Assembly: GCA_044464765.1 (NCBI GenBank)
Contig: JBIQKZ010000007.1
Location: 103,158 to 167,157, forward strand
Length of the DNA: 64,000 nt
DNA from: JBIQKZ01 sp044464765
GTDB taxonomy: Bacteria > Pseudomonadota > Gammaproteobacteria > Burkholderiales > Burkholderiaceae_B
Direction: 5' to 3'
The position numbers and the translations under genes were made by a program. How positions within the stretch are numbered: position 1 is the first letter of the stretch; each line of letters starts with the position of its first letter. Below are positions 52,069 to 61,567 of this stretch, one piece after another. The notes under the pieces were generated by a model. That model had not been told where the DNA came from. It did no database searches and saw nothing but the letters and a program-made list of their open reading frames with translations.

Positions 52069-52881
52069 TCAGAAATTGTTTTTCCATTCTCGTAAGCTGG
52101 TAAATACGGCTACGGCGGAGCTTAATGGTTTGCCGGCATAGGTTTGAGCCGATTCTGTGACTGACTGTTGCAAGGGGCGCAAAAACGGGTTGGTTTCAAG
52201 TTCCAGGCCGATGGTGGACGGCAAGGTGGGTATGTTCTGCTCACGCAATTGCTGGGCTGATGTCCAGCGTTGCTGAAGCGCCGTGTTGTCGGGTTCGACC
52301 TGCAGGGCCCAGCGCAGATTGGACAGCGTGTATTCGTGCGCGCAACAGACCTGGGTTTCAAGCGGCAATTCCTTCAGTTTGCCCAGCGAAACCACCATCT
52401 GGGCCGGGGTGCCTTCAAAAAGTCGCCCACAGCCGGCGGCAAACAGTGTATCACCACAGAAGACCAGCGGGTGCTGCCCGTCGCGATAGCCAAAGTAGGC
52501 GATATGGCCGGCCGTATGGCCGGGAATGTCGAGCACGGATAAAGAAAGACCGAAATTCTCGAGCTGGATTTCGTCTTCTTCCTTCAGGCGGACATCGCAT
52601 ACGGGCAGGGTTTCGCCCAGCGGCCCATACACGGTGGCGCCGGTAAGTTCTTTCAGTTCGACCACGCCGCCGACGTGGTCCGGATGATGGTGGGTAAGCA
52701 GGATGGCATCCAGGCTAAGCTGGTATTCTTTCAATAGTGCGCGGATGGGCGCGGCATCGCCTGGGTCGACCACCACCGCATGGCCGTCTTTGTGCAGCAG
52801 CCAGATATAGTTGTCGGTGAATGCCGGCACGGGAATCAACTGGGTGCTCGGGTTGCCTGGAATAATCTTTGTTTCTACCAT
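52069..52881 (-). CDS. gloB: Hydroxyacylglutathione hydrolase GloB
   Basis: A 270-residue glyoxalase II. The dinuclear metal site is in LTHHHPDHVGGV; further metal ligands are in LDIPGHTAGHIAY, VFCGDTLFAAGCGR and CAHEYTLSNL. It converts S-lactoylglutathione to lactate. The frame is open upstream to 53406, but those 175 codons are the complement of the divergent methyltransferase gene, so the ATG at 52881 (MVETKIIPGNP) is the start. Its start is only 16 bp from the divergent GTG of the methyltransferase gene. Confidence 0.93.
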   Translation of the reverse strand: MVETKIIPGNPSTQLIPVPAFTDNYIWLLHKDGHAVVVDPGDAAPIRALLKEYQLSLDAILLTHHHPDHVGGVVELKELTGATVYGPLGETLPVCDVRLKEEDEIQLENFGLSLSVLDIPGHTAGHIAYFGYRDGQHPLVFCGDTLFAAGCGRLFEGTPAQMVVSLGKLKELPLETQVCCAHEYTLSNLRWALQVEPDNTALQQRWTSAQQLREQNIPTLPSTIGLELETNPFLRPLQQSVTESAQTYAGKPLSSAVAVFTSLREWKNNF

Positions 52882-52897
52882 AACGCTAGGAGCTCTT

Positions 52898-53686
52898 GTG
52901 TCTGAATCGTTGGGCCGACCACTGATCGACGAGTTGGCCGACTGGCTTGAAACGCCTGTTGGCCAGTATGTGCGTGCCTGGGAGCAGGAAAAAATCAATG
53001 CCATGGTAGCCAATGTGTTCGGATACCATGCCATGCAGATCGGCTTGCCGGGCTGGAACCTGCTAGAGGCGAACCGCATTCCATACAAAGGCTGCGCGCA
53101 TTCCTGCCCAGCGACAGGTGGCGGCGCGCCAAACATTGCCTTGTATGCCGAGCCCGAAAACCTTCCTTTCGATAGCCAAAGCATCGACTTGCTGATATTA
53201 CCCCATGTGTTGGAGTGTTCCAATAGCCCACACCAGGTGCTGCGGGAAGCCGAGCGGGTGCTGGTGCCCGAGGGCCGCGTGGTGATTTCCGGATTCAATC
53301 CCTGGAGCCTATGGGGCGCGCACGAACGTATTCCAGGCCTGGATCCCATCATGCCGGTTCCAGCCCACATGCAAGTGTCGCTGGTGCGGCTTAAAGACTG
53401 GTTCAAGTTACTGACTTTCGAGGCGGATCGCGGCCATTTCGGCTGCTATGCCCCACCGTGCACAAGCTCCAAATGGCTGGGGCGCTGGTCGTTCATGGAG
53501 GCCGCGGGCGACCGCTGGTGGCCCGTGTGCGGCGCAAGCTATGTGGTGTCGGCGGTCAAGCGGGTGGTGGGCATGCGCATCATCGGACCGGCCTGGAAGC
53601 AAAGAAAGCATCCTGTGCGCCAGGGCGCAGCGGTTGCGGGGCGCCAGTCGTCTAGGTTAAGCAGCAGGGGAATCAATAAGCAATGA
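52898..53686 (+). CDS. SAM-dependent methyltransferase (YafS-like)
   Basis: A 262-residue class I methyltransferase. ALYAEPENLPFDSQSIDLLI with LPHVLECSNSPHQVLREAER and VLVPEGRVVISGFNPWSLWG give the SAM-fold strand 4/5 region; the usual Gly-rich motif I is poorly recognisable, as common in this group. The start is GTG 52898 with TAGGAG 5 nt upstream, well supported. The gloB/yafS/rnhA/dnaQ neighbourhood is conserved across gamma- and beta-proteobacteria. ATGA overlap with rnhA. Substrate unknown. Confidence 0.88.
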   Translation: MSESLGRPLIDELADWLETPVGQYVRAWEQEKINAMVANVFGYHAMQIGLPGWNLLEANRIPYKGCAHSCPATGGGAPNIALYAEPENLPFDSQSIDLLILPHVLECSNSPHQVLREAERVLVPEGRVVISGFNPWSLWGAHERIPGLDPIMPVPAHMQVSLVRLKDWFKLLTFEADRGHFGCYAPPCTSSKWLGRWSFMEAAGDRWWPVCGASYVVSAVKRVVGMRIIGPAWKQRKHPVRQGAAVAGRQSSRLSSRGINKQ

Positions 53687-54135
53687 GCAGTAGTCAAGTG
53701 GATATCTGGACGGATGGCGCGTGCAAGGGCAATCCGGGGTGGGGCGGCTGGGGCGTCTTGTTGCGCCAGGGCCGCCACGAGAAAACCTTGTGCGGGGGCG
53801 AACCCGACACCACCAACAATAGGATGGAGCTGATGGCGGTCATACAGGGGCTCAAAGCGCTTAAGCGCCGCTGCGCCGTGGTTGTCCATACCGATTCGCA
53901 ATATGTACAAAAGGGCATGACAGAGTGGCTGGTCAACTGGAAGCGCCGCGACTGGCGCACGGCCGACAAGAAACCCGTCAAGAACGCCGACCTTTGGCAG
54001 CAACTGGACGAGGTGGTGCAACAGCACGAGGTGCGTTGGCAATGGGTGCGCGGCCATGCGGGCGATCCGGGCAACGAACGTGCCGATCAGTTGGCCAACC
54101 AGGGGGTGGAACTGGCCAGGAAACTTCAAACATAG
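53683..54135 (+). CDS. rnhA: Ribonuclease HI
   Basis: A 150-residue RNase HI that removes RNA from RNA-DNA hybrids. The catalytic DEDD set is present: Asp in IWTDGACKGNPGWGGWG, Glu in NNRMELMAVI, Asp in VVHTDSQYV, and Asp in GHAGDPGNERADQLA. Length is typical. The start is in an ATGA overlap with the methyltransferase. A weak intergenic sequence of 50 bp separates it from the RND genes. Confidence 0.96.
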   Translation: MSSSQVDIWTDGACKGNPGWGGWGVLLRQGRHEKTLCGGEPDTTNNRMELMAVIQGLKALKRRCAVVVHTDSQYVQKGMTEWLVNWKRRDWRTADKKPVKNADLWQQLDEVVQQHEVRWQWVRGHAGDPGNERADQLANQGVELARKLQT

Positions 54136-54185
54136 GCTACTATTTGCGACGACGGGAAACGACCTGATATACGACTTAAGTATTT

Positions 54186-55316
54186 ATGAAAGCAAACTCT
54201 GCAGGATTGATCGCCGCACTGGTTGTGGGAATTGTTGTTGGTGTGGCGGGTGTGCGGCTGCTTTACGCGCCTGAAGGCAATGATGCTGCAGCGGCGGCTA
54301 CCAAGCCTGGGGCAGCCCCGGCGACGTCAGCCCAGACCGGACCTGTCGCGCCGCCGGCGGGAACGCAGGTGGAAGTCGCCTCTGTCGCCAGTGTTGCCCT
54401 GCCACGAACGGTGTCGGCGGTGGGCTCGCTGCGGTCCAAAGATGCCGTCATGCTGCGTCCTGAAATCACGGGCCGCATTGCCGAGATCAATTTCGATGAG
54501 GGCGGCAAGATCAAGAAAGACCAGGTTGTGGTGCGGCTGGACGACAGCGTGGCCAAGGCGCAACTGCAACAGGCCCAAGCCAATTTAAGTCTGGCAAGCA
54601 GCCAGCACCGCCGCGCGGCTGAATTAAGCAAACAGGGTTTTATCAGCAAGCAGGCCCGCGACGAAGCCGCCAGCCAGCTTCAGGTGCAGCAGGCCGCCGT
54701 GGCCTTGGCGCGCGCTCAGCTTGAGAAAACCGCCATTCTGGCGCCATTTGACGGCATGATCGGCTTGCGCAACGTATCGGTTGGCGCTTACGTCAGCCCC
54801 GGCAGCGACCTGGTTCCCATCGAGTCCATCGACCCCTTGCAGGTCGACTTCCGTATTCCCGAACATTACTTGGGCCAGGTGCATGTGGGCCTGAAACTGG
54901 CCTTGCGTTTCGATGCATTGCCGGGGCAGACCCGGGAAGGCGAGGTGGGCGCCATCAGCCCGCTGGTGGATGTGGGCGGCCGATCCATCTTGTTGCGCGC
55001 CAATGTCCCCAATAAAGATGGCGATTTGCGCCCGGGCATGTTCTCACGCGTGCAGCTGCAGTTTTCCGATGATCACACCCTGGTCGTGCCGGAAACTGCC
55101 GTCGTTCCCTCCACCGAGGGCCAATTCGTCTATCGGGTTGAGGACGGCCGGGCAATGCGTGTGCCGGTGGACGTGGGCCAGCGGCGCGGCGGGCAGGTCG
55201 AGATAACGCGGGGGCTCGCCGAGGGCGAGCACGTAGTGGTGGCGGGTTCGCAGAAAATAACCGACGGTGCGGCGGTGCGCATTGCGTCGCCCAGCGCGCC
55301 GGCCGCCAAGCCCTGA
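54186..55316 (+). CDS. RND efflux periplasmic adaptor
   Basis: A 376-residue adaptor (HlyD/AcrA type) with an N-terminal hydrophobic stretch (IAALVVGIVVGVAGVRLLYA) that may stay as an anchor. The lipoyl halves are MLRPEITGRIAEINFDEGGK and LAPFDGMIGLRNVSVGAYVS around a coiled-coil hairpin (QLQQAQANLSLASSQHRRAA), followed by beta-barrel and membrane-proximal domains. It is directly upstream of its permease. No regulator and no outer-membrane channel gene are adjacent, so it probably uses a shared TolC-like channel. Confidence 0.9.
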   Translation: MKANSAGLIAALVVGIVVGVAGVRLLYAPEGNDAAAAATKPGAAPATSAQTGPVAPPAGTQVEVASVASVALPRTVSAVGSLRSKDAVMLRPEITGRIAEINFDEGGKIKKDQVVVRLDDSVAKAQLQQAQANLSLASSQHRRAAELSKQGFISKQARDEAASQLQVQQAAVALARAQLEKTAILAPFDGMIGLRNVSVGAYVSPGSDLVPIESIDPLQVDFRIPEHYLGQVHVGLKLALRFDALPGQTREGEVGAISPLVDVGGRSILLRANVPNKDGDLRPGMFSRVQLQFSDDHTLVVPETAVVPSTEGQFVYRVEDGRAMRVPVDVGQRRGGQVEITRGLAEGEHVVVAGSQKITDGAAVRIASPSAPAAKP

Positions 55317-55331
55317 TCACCGGAGCCCGTC

Positions 55332-58300
55332 ATGATACTTTCCGAAGTTTGCATCAAGCGCCCGGTTTTTGCTTCGGTGATGTCGCTGCTGATCGTGCTT
55401 GTGGGGTTGATTTCGTATCAGCGCCTGACGGTGCGCGAGTATCCGGAAATCGACGAGCCCGTCGTGTCGGTGCGCACCGACTATAAGGGCGCTTCGCCCG
55501 AGGTGGTCGAGTCCCAGGTGACCAAGCCTCTAGAGGACCAACTGGCCGGCATCGAAGGTGTGAACGTCATGACGTCCAGCAGCCGGTCCGAACGCAGTTA
55601 CATTAATATCAAGTTCGACCTCACGCGCGATCCGGATTCGGCCGCCGCCGATGTGCGCGACAAAGTGTCGCGGGCGCGCCGCTATCTGCCCGACGAAATC
55701 GACGAACCCATCATCAGCAAAGTCGAGGCGGATTCCACGCCGGTCATCTATGTGGCGGTGGAGGCGGGTAACTACAGCACCATCGAAGCCTCGGACTACA
55801 TTACGCGCTACGTCAAGACCCGGCTGTCCGTGTTGCCGGGCGCCGCCGAAGTTCGCATCTTCGGCGAGCGCCTGCCTGCCATGCGCATCTATATCGATCG
55901 AGCCAAGCTGGCCGCCTTTGGCCTGACCGTGCAAGAAGTCGAAGACGCCTTGCGCCAACAGAATGTCTTGATTCCCGCAGGCCGGATCGAATCGGCCATG
56001 CGGGAATTTTCAGTGGTCTCGTCGACCGACCTGCAAACCGTCCAGCAGTTCAAGGACGTGATTGTCGCGAATGTCAATGGCTATTCTGTGCGTCTGGGCG
56101 AACTGGCCGACGTGCGTATCGGCCCCGCCGACGAGCGCATGCTGTCCCGGTTCAATGGGCACGATGGGTTGAATATCGGGATTACCAAGCAATCCACGGC
56201 CAACCCGCTGGATCTTTCCAAGGCCGCTCGCCAGGAAATCGAGCAGATCAACGAAACGCTGCCGGCCGGCATGAAGCTGAATATTGCCTACGATAGTTCG
56301 GTGTTCATCCAGGAATCCATCAAGTCGGTGTACTACACCATCGGCGAGGCCATCCTCCTGGTGGTGCTGGTGATTTTCTTCTTCCTGCGCAGTGTTCGGG
56401 CCAGCCTGATTCCCATCGTAACCATTCCGGTCTCTTTGGTGGGCGCCTGCACCATCATGTATGCCTTCGGATTCTCCATCAACACGCTCACCCTGCTGGC
56501 CATGGTGCTGGCCATTGGACTGGTGGTGGACGACGCCATCGTGATGCTGGAAAACATCTACCGGCACATAGAAGAAGGAAAAACGCGGCTTGAAGCCGCC
56601 TTTCTTGGTTCCAAGGAAATCGGCTTCGCGGTGATCGCGATGACGCTGACGCTGGTGACGGTCTATGCGCCGTTGGCGTTTGCCACCGGCCGCACCGGCA
56701 AGCTGTTCATCGAGTTTGCCCTGACGCTGGCCGCCGCCGTCACCGTATCGGGCTTCGTGGCGCTGACGCTTACGCCCATGATGTGCTCCACCATGTTGCG
56801 GCATCAGGTGGGCCATGGCCGGCTGTATACGCTGATCGAACGTTTCCTGGTGGCGCTGACCTCTGCCTATCAGCGCAGCCTGCTGGTGGCACTGCGCCAT
56901 CGCGCCTTGGTCTTGTTCCTGGGTTTGCTGGTGGCCTTGGCCAGCGGCGTATTGTTCAAGACCGTAAAAAGCGAGCTTGCGCCCATCGAAGACCGGGGCG
57001 TGGTGTTCGGGGTTATATCGGCGCCCGATGGCGCAACCCTCGATTACACCCTGCAGACCGTCACCCGGATCGAGGACATGTATGACCAGATTCCGGAGAT
57101 GTCCGGCAACCAGTCGATTATCGGCTTTCCGACCGTCACCGACGCTTTTGCCATCCTTCGGCTTAAGCCGTGGGATGAACGCAGCCGTTCGCAGCAATGC
57201 ATTGCGCAAGAGCTTCAGCCCAAGTTTTCGGCGTTGCCGGGGGCCAGGGCCTTTCCCACCAACCCGCCGTCATTGGGGCAGCGCGCCACGTCCAAGCCGG
57301 TGGAGTTCGTGATCATGAGCCAGGCGTCCTACCCGGAAATCGACGCCATGGTGGAAACCATGATCGACAAACTGCGCGATTACCCCGGCCTTCAGAACGT
57401 AGACACCGATCTACGCTTGAATACGCCGGAATTGAATATCGCCGTCAATCGCGACAAGCTGGCTGATGTAGGCGTGGATGTGGGCACCGTGGGCCGTACG
57501 CTGGAATCCATGTTGGGCGGCCGCCAGGTTACCCGTTTTCGAGATACCGGTGAACAGTACGATGTGATCGTACAGGTCAAGAAGCAAGACCGGGCCGACC
57601 CGGCCGATATTTCCGACATCTACGTGCGAACGCGCGACGGCGGCATGGTGCAGCTGTCGAATTTCCTGGAGGTGTCAGAAACGGTTTCGCCCCAATCATT
57701 GAACCACTTCAACCGCCTGCGTTCCGTCAAGATACGTGCGGCCATTGCCCCGGGATACGCGCTGGGCGAAGTGCTGGAACACATGGACACTGTGGCCCGC
57801 GACGTTTTGCCGCCCACTGTGCAAACCGACCTGGACGGCCAGTCGCGGGAATTCCGCGACTCATCGGGCAGCATCTACCTGGTCTTCATGATGGCGCTGG
57901 CCTTCATCTACCTGGTGCTTGCGGCCCAGTTTGAAAGCTGGCGCAATCCGCTGATCATCATGTTTTCCGTGCCGCTGTCCATGACAGGGGCGTTGCTGGC
58001 CCTGTGGTTGTCGGGCGGGACCTTGTCCATTTACAGCCAGATCGGCTTGATTACACTGGTGGGCCTGATCACCAAGCACGGTATTCTTATCGTAGAGTTC
58101 GCGACCCAATTGCGCGATGCCGGCAAGAACACGGTCGACGCCGTCGTCGAAGCCAGCATCATGCGTTTGCGGCCGATTCTGATGACAACCGGCGCCATGG
58201 TGCTGGGCGCCATGCCGCTGGCGCTCGCCACCGGCGCAGGGGCCGAGTCCCGCCAGCAAATCGGCTGGGTGCTGGTGGGCGGGCTTAGCCTGGGCACCGT

Positions 58301-58397
58301 GCTGACCTTGTTCGTCGTGCCGGTGGCTTACACTTTAATTGCCCGCACATCCAAAAGCAGGGGGAAACAGGAAAAGCATGCGACAGATTATTCTTGA
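55332..58397 (+). CDS. RND efflux permease (AcrB/MexB HAE1 family)
   Basis: A 1021-residue inner-membrane pump with 12 helices and two large periplasmic loops. The proton relay Asp400-Asp401 is in AIGLVVDDAIVMLENIYRHI, and the TM1 start is FASVMSLLIVLVGLISYQRL. The C-terminal half has ALWLSGGTLSIYSQIGLITL and VGLITKHGILIVEFATQLRD. The spacing to the adaptor gene is 15 bp. Its 3' end overlaps dnaQ by 20 bp, showing a compact join. Substrate (drugs, solvents or metals) is not deducible. Confidence 0.94.
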   Translation: MILSEVCIKRPVFASVMSLLIVLVGLISYQRLTVREYPEIDEPVVSVRTDYKGASPEVVESQVTKPLEDQLAGIEGVNVMTSSSRSERSYINIKFDLTRDPDSAAADVRDKVSRARRYLPDEIDEPIISKVEADSTPVIYVAVEAGNYSTIEASDYITRYVKTRLSVLPGAAEVRIFGERLPAMRIYIDRAKLAAFGLTVQEVEDALRQQNVLIPAGRIESAMREFSVVSSTDLQTVQQFKDVIVANVNGYSVRLGELADVRIGPADERMLSRFNGHDGLNIGITKQSTANPLDLSKAARQEIEQINETLPAGMKLNIAYDSSVFIQESIKSVYYTIGEAILLVVLVIFFFLRSVRASLIPIVTIPVSLVGACTIMYAFGFSINTLTLLAMVLAIGLVVDDAIVMLENIYRHIEEGKTRLEAAFLGSKEIGFAVIAMTLTLVTVYAPLAFATGRTGKLFIEFALTLAAAVTVSGFVALTLTPMMCSTMLRHQVGHGRLYTLIERFLVALTSAYQRSLLVALRHRALVLFLGLLVALASGVLFKTVKSELAPIEDRGVVFGVISAPDGATLDYTLQTVTRIEDMYDQIPEMSGNQSIIGFPTVTDAFAILRLKPWDERSRSQQCIAQELQPKFSALPGARAFPTNPPSLGQRATSKPVEFVIMSQASYPEIDAMVETMIDKLRDYPGLQNVDTDLRLNTPELNIAVNRDKLADVGVDVGTVGRTLESMLGGRQVTRFRDTGEQYDVIVQVKKQDRADPADISDIYVRTRDGGMVQLSNFLEVSETVSPQSLNHFNRLRSVKIRAAIAPGYALGEVLEHMDTVARDVLPPTVQTDLDGQSREFRDSSGSIYLVFMMALAFIYLVLAAQFESWRNPLIIMFSVPLSMTGALLALWLSGGTLSIYSQIGLITLVGLITKHGILIVEFATQLRDAGKNTVDAVVEASIMRLRPILMTTGAMVLGAMPLALATGAGAESRQQIGWVLVGGLSLGTVLTLFVVPVAYTLIARTSKSRGKQEKHATDYS

Positions 58398-59094
58398 CAC
58401 GGAAACCACAGGTCTTGATCCGGCGACCGGGCATCGGATTGTCGAGTTCGCGGGCGTGGAGATGATCAATCGCAGCCTAACCGGCAAACACCTGCACTTG
58501 TATCTGAATCCTGATCGCGACAGCGACCCCGAGGCTTTGGCCGTACATGGCCTGACCACCGACTTCCTGGCGGAACATCCACGTTTCGAAGCGGTTGCGC
58601 AGCAGATCGAAGATTTCGTCCAGGGGGCGGAAGTCATTATCCATAACGCCGCCTTCGACACGAAGTTCCTGGATGCCGAATTCGCACGCGTGGGCCGGTC
58701 CGCGTTTGCCACCATGTGCGGCAAGATCACCGATTCCTTGCTGTATGCGCGCGAACTTCACCCCGGCAAGCGCAACAACCTTGATGCCCTGTGCGAGCGC
58801 TACGGCATATCGAATGCCCACCGTACTTTGCACGGCGCCTTGCTCGACTCGGAGCTTCTGGCCGAGGTGTGGCTTGCCATGACGCGCGGGCAAGATACCC
58901 TGATCATTGATTTCGACGACGCCGATGCGCGCGCAGCCAATGGCGCCGCCGGCGCGGCAAAATTCGATGCGTCGCTATTGCGCGTGTTGCCGGCCACCGC
59001 GCAGGAACTGCAAGCACACGAGACCTATCTTGACCAACTGGACAAGATTAGGGGCAAGCCCGCTGTGTGGCGAGGTTTTTCGCAAGAACATTAA
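58378..59094 (+). CDS. dnaQ: DNA polymerase III epsilon subunit (3'-5' exonuclease)
   Basis: A 238-residue proofreading exonuclease. ExoI ILDTETTGLDPATGHRIVEF (two acidic ligands), ExoII HNAAFDTKFLDAEFAR, and ExoIII with the His in HRTLHGALLDSELLAEVW are all intact. The C-terminal segment is the alpha-binding tail. ATG 58378 has AGGA 6 nt upstream and overlaps the RND permease end; an ATG at 58339 would add 13 residues atypical of DnaQ. Normally dnaQ lies next to rnhA; here two RND genes intervene. Confidence 0.94.
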   Translation: MRQIILDTETTGLDPATGHRIVEFAGVEMINRSLTGKHLHLYLNPDRDSDPEALAVHGLTTDFLAEHPRFEAVAQQIEDFVQGAEVIIHNAAFDTKFLDAEFARVGRSAFATMCGKITDSLLYARELHPGKRNNLDALCERYGISNAHRTLHGALLDSELLAEVWLAMTRGQDTLIIDFDDADARAANGAAGAAKFDASLLRVLPATAQELQAHETYLDQLDKIRGKPAVWRGFSQEH

Positions 59095-59191
59095 GCTGGC
59101 TGGCGCGGATGGGGTGCCAGCTACTGCCGTTTTCGAAACGCTACGCGCGTGTGTGGGGCGCCGGCTTCCGACGCGAAGTTGCGAAGGGCTG

Positions 59192-61567
59192 CTAAGTCTC
59201 GCCCGTTTCAAGCGGGAACTCCGCCAGGCGTTCGATGGCAGTTAGATCCAGTTGGTCCAGGGCGTGCCGGATTTTTTCAAAGTAGGCTCTGCTAGCGGGG
59301 TAGCGATCCGACATGGCGCGCAGCCAGTCGTCGATATCCGTCAGGCTGCCATTCCTGGCCATGGCCGCCAGGTCGGCGCGGGCTTGGGCGGGCGGGCTAG
59401 CACTGGGCTGGGCGGCGCGGTTGATGTCGCCGGGTATGGGCGGAACGGGCTGTGGCCCCGCGCCGTCGCCGGCACCGGGAGGGGCCGGTTCAGCAAAGGC
59501 CGTGTTTTCGGAAACGGTTGCCACGGACGGCAGGGCGGCGGGCGCGGTCCAGGAAATGGTCTGTACATCGGCCGACGGTACAACAAGAGTAAAGTTGAAC
59601 GTGGAGCCCAGGCCGGGCGAGCTGCTAACCGTTAGTTCCGCGCTCATCTCCCGTAAGATGCTTTGCGTAATATATAAACCCAGCCCTACGCCGGCGGTGT
59701 TCGCGTCTGCCTGGTGGAATGCCTCAAACACGCGAGTCTTATTTTCAGCGTCGATTCCAATGCCTGAATCGCCGACGACAAAGTGCAAGCGCCATCCCGT
59801 CTCGCGCCGATCCGCTTGCAAGCCCAGGACAATGGTGCCGTTGCGTGTGAACTTCGCTGCGTTGGACAACAGGTTAAGCAACACCTGCCGCAACCGAAGC
59901 CCATCCAGCCAGACAGTCTTGGGTAGGCGGCTGGATGTGTGAATCAGGAATCGATTGTTTTGCCGTGCGCTAAGGGCGGTGGCATGTTGAGCAATTTCGT
60001 CCAGGTAATCGGAGAGCTCGGTGGGCTCGAGCTTGACGGATAACGGTCGAAGTTCGGATTTTGCATACGCCAGTATCTCGTCGATCAACGTCATCTGGTA
60101 GTTCACGCTACGGGCAATGGCATGCAGGTGCGGGGTTTGGTCCTTCCGAGCCGTTTGCTCAAGCATCTTGGCATAGCCGGCGATCGTGGCCAGTGGCGCG
60201 CGCAAATCGTGGCTTACATAGCCCACGATTTCCGTCTGCTGTCGGTTCTTTTCGTCGGCGTACTTTAGTGCCTTGTTCAGCGCCCTGGTTTGAATAGCCA
60301 CTTCTTTGGTCAGGCGCTCGTTCTCTTGCGCCTGCCGGCGCGACAATTCCCGCTGGACGCTATTGCGTTGGAGGCCGACGTGCCCCACCCATGCCGCCAG
60401 AACCGTCAGGTTGATCAGGAATGTAGTCAGCGCAAGAATGGGGTTAAGCCGCAGGCCGCCCAACGTCATGTCATCGATATAATCGGGCAGCGCGCCGCGT
60501 CCTTCCAGGGCGTACAGTATGGCCAGCCCCACCGAGTAGGTGGCCATGAACAGCATCAACTTGCGGGTGGGCGCATGTTGTCTGATGAAAAGAATGGCGA
60601 TAAGCAGGAGGGTCAGCGCAAAGAATGGCCGAATGCCGCGGCTTACCCAAGCCGCCTGGTAGACATCGCCAAAGGCCGACATAAGGATGATTGCCAGCGG
60701 GTAGAGTGTCCAGGCGATCAGAAGTTTGCGTAGCGGCAAACGGATATTCTCGGCCTGCGCAATTTTCAGGATAAAGCAGATGAACAGCAACGTGGTCAAT
60801 GCGCCAAGTAAAAAAGGCAGGCGGTACAACCCCTCCCACGAGTCGGGAAACAGGTACAGCGTGGCATAGCCGCGTCGGTCTGCTTCCAGTAGAAGCGTTA
60901 CAAGCGACAGCGCGCCAAGCAGAAGAAACGCGGTGCTTCGGGTATAGATCGCCAACACTAGAGCGGCCCAGCCCAGGGCCAGCAGACCGCCAAAAAGCAG
61001 GCCGTTCCATATCTCGGCACGTTCCAGATACTGGCGGAATGTGGTTTCGGTATAAAGATACGGGGCCAGATCGGCGGGCGCCACTCCCGTCGTTCGGATG
61101 AGCGCGGTCGTTTCCTGGCCAGGCTCAAGGGAAAGTACGGTGGTATGAAAGCGGGCGGCGGTCGGGCCGTCGGCGGCAGGCTGGCGCTGCGATTTATCCA
61201 GCCAGCGCCCGCCGCTGTTCAGATAGATATCGGTAGTGTGAAAAAGAGAATAGGGATTCAGAATCAGGCGCAACGATTGTGCAGCTGCACCGGTGTTGGC
61301 CAATTTGACTTTGATCCACCAGGGATGCGGCGCTACGCGCGAAGCATTGTGCCATTGATGAATGGGCTGGAAGCCGCCCGGCCCCTCGGGCAAGGCCGCC
61401 ACCTGGCGCGCATTCATTCTGCCCGAGACGTCCTGGTAAACGTGAACCTGATCCCGTAGCCGCTGCTCCCAGCGGGACGCGCTGCCGACATCAACCACCT
61501 GGGCCTGAGCGGGCATTAGACACCAGCACACAAACAACAGGAAGGGCCACGCCAGCATTCTTACCAT
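59192..61567 (-). CDS. 7TMR-DISM sensor histidine kinase
   Basis: A 791-residue hybrid-less kinase. A signal peptide (FLLFVCWCLMPAQAQ) and a periplasmic 7TMR-DISMED2 domain (about 35-180; PHPWWIKVKLANTGAAAQSL) precede seven helices (about 190-390). A coiled-coil linker leads to HisKA with the phospho-acceptor His453 in YVSHDLRAPLATIAGYAKML, and HATPase_c with LLNLLSNAAKFTRNG (N box), VVGDSGIGID (G1) and GVGLGLYI (G2). A Pro/Ala-rich tail (about 670-730) and a helical C-terminal piece (LAAMARNGSLTDIDDWLRAM onward) follow. No receiver domain and no response regulator gene are in the window. Start overlaps the TonB receptor end. Confidence 0.92.
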   Translation of the reverse strand: MVRMLAWPFLLFVCWCLMPAQAQVVDVGSASRWEQRLRDQVHVYQDVSGRMNARQVAALPEGPGGFQPIHQWHNASRVAPHPWWIKVKLANTGAAAQSLRLILNPYSLFHTTDIYLNSGGRWLDKSQRQPAADGPTAARFHTTVLSLEPGQETTALIRTTGVAPADLAPYLYTETTFRQYLERAEIWNGLLFGGLLALGWAALVLAIYTRSTAFLLLGALSLVTLLLEADRRGYATLYLFPDSWEGLYRLPFLLGALTTLLFICFILKIAQAENIRLPLRKLLIAWTLYPLAIILMSAFGDVYQAAWVSRGIRPFFALTLLLIAILFIRQHAPTRKLMLFMATYSVGLAILYALEGRGALPDYIDDMTLGGLRLNPILALTTFLINLTVLAAWVGHVGLQRNSVQRELSRRQAQENERLTKEVAIQTRALNKALKYADEKNRQQTEIVGYVSHDLRAPLATIAGYAKMLEQTARKDQTPHLHAIARSVNYQMTLIDEILAYAKSELRPLSVKLEPTELSDYLDEIAQHATALSARQNNRFLIHTSSRLPKTVWLDGLRLRQVLLNLLSNAAKFTRNGTIVLGLQADRRETGWRLHFVVGDSGIGIDAENKTRVFEAFHQADANTAGVGLGLYITQSILREMSAELTVSSSPGLGSTFNFTLVVPSADVQTISWTAPAALPSVATVSENTAFAEPAPPGAGDGAGPQPVPPIPGDINRAAQPSASPPAQARADLAAMARNGSLTDIDDWLRAMSDRYPASRAYFEKIRHALDQLDLTAIERLAEFPLETGET

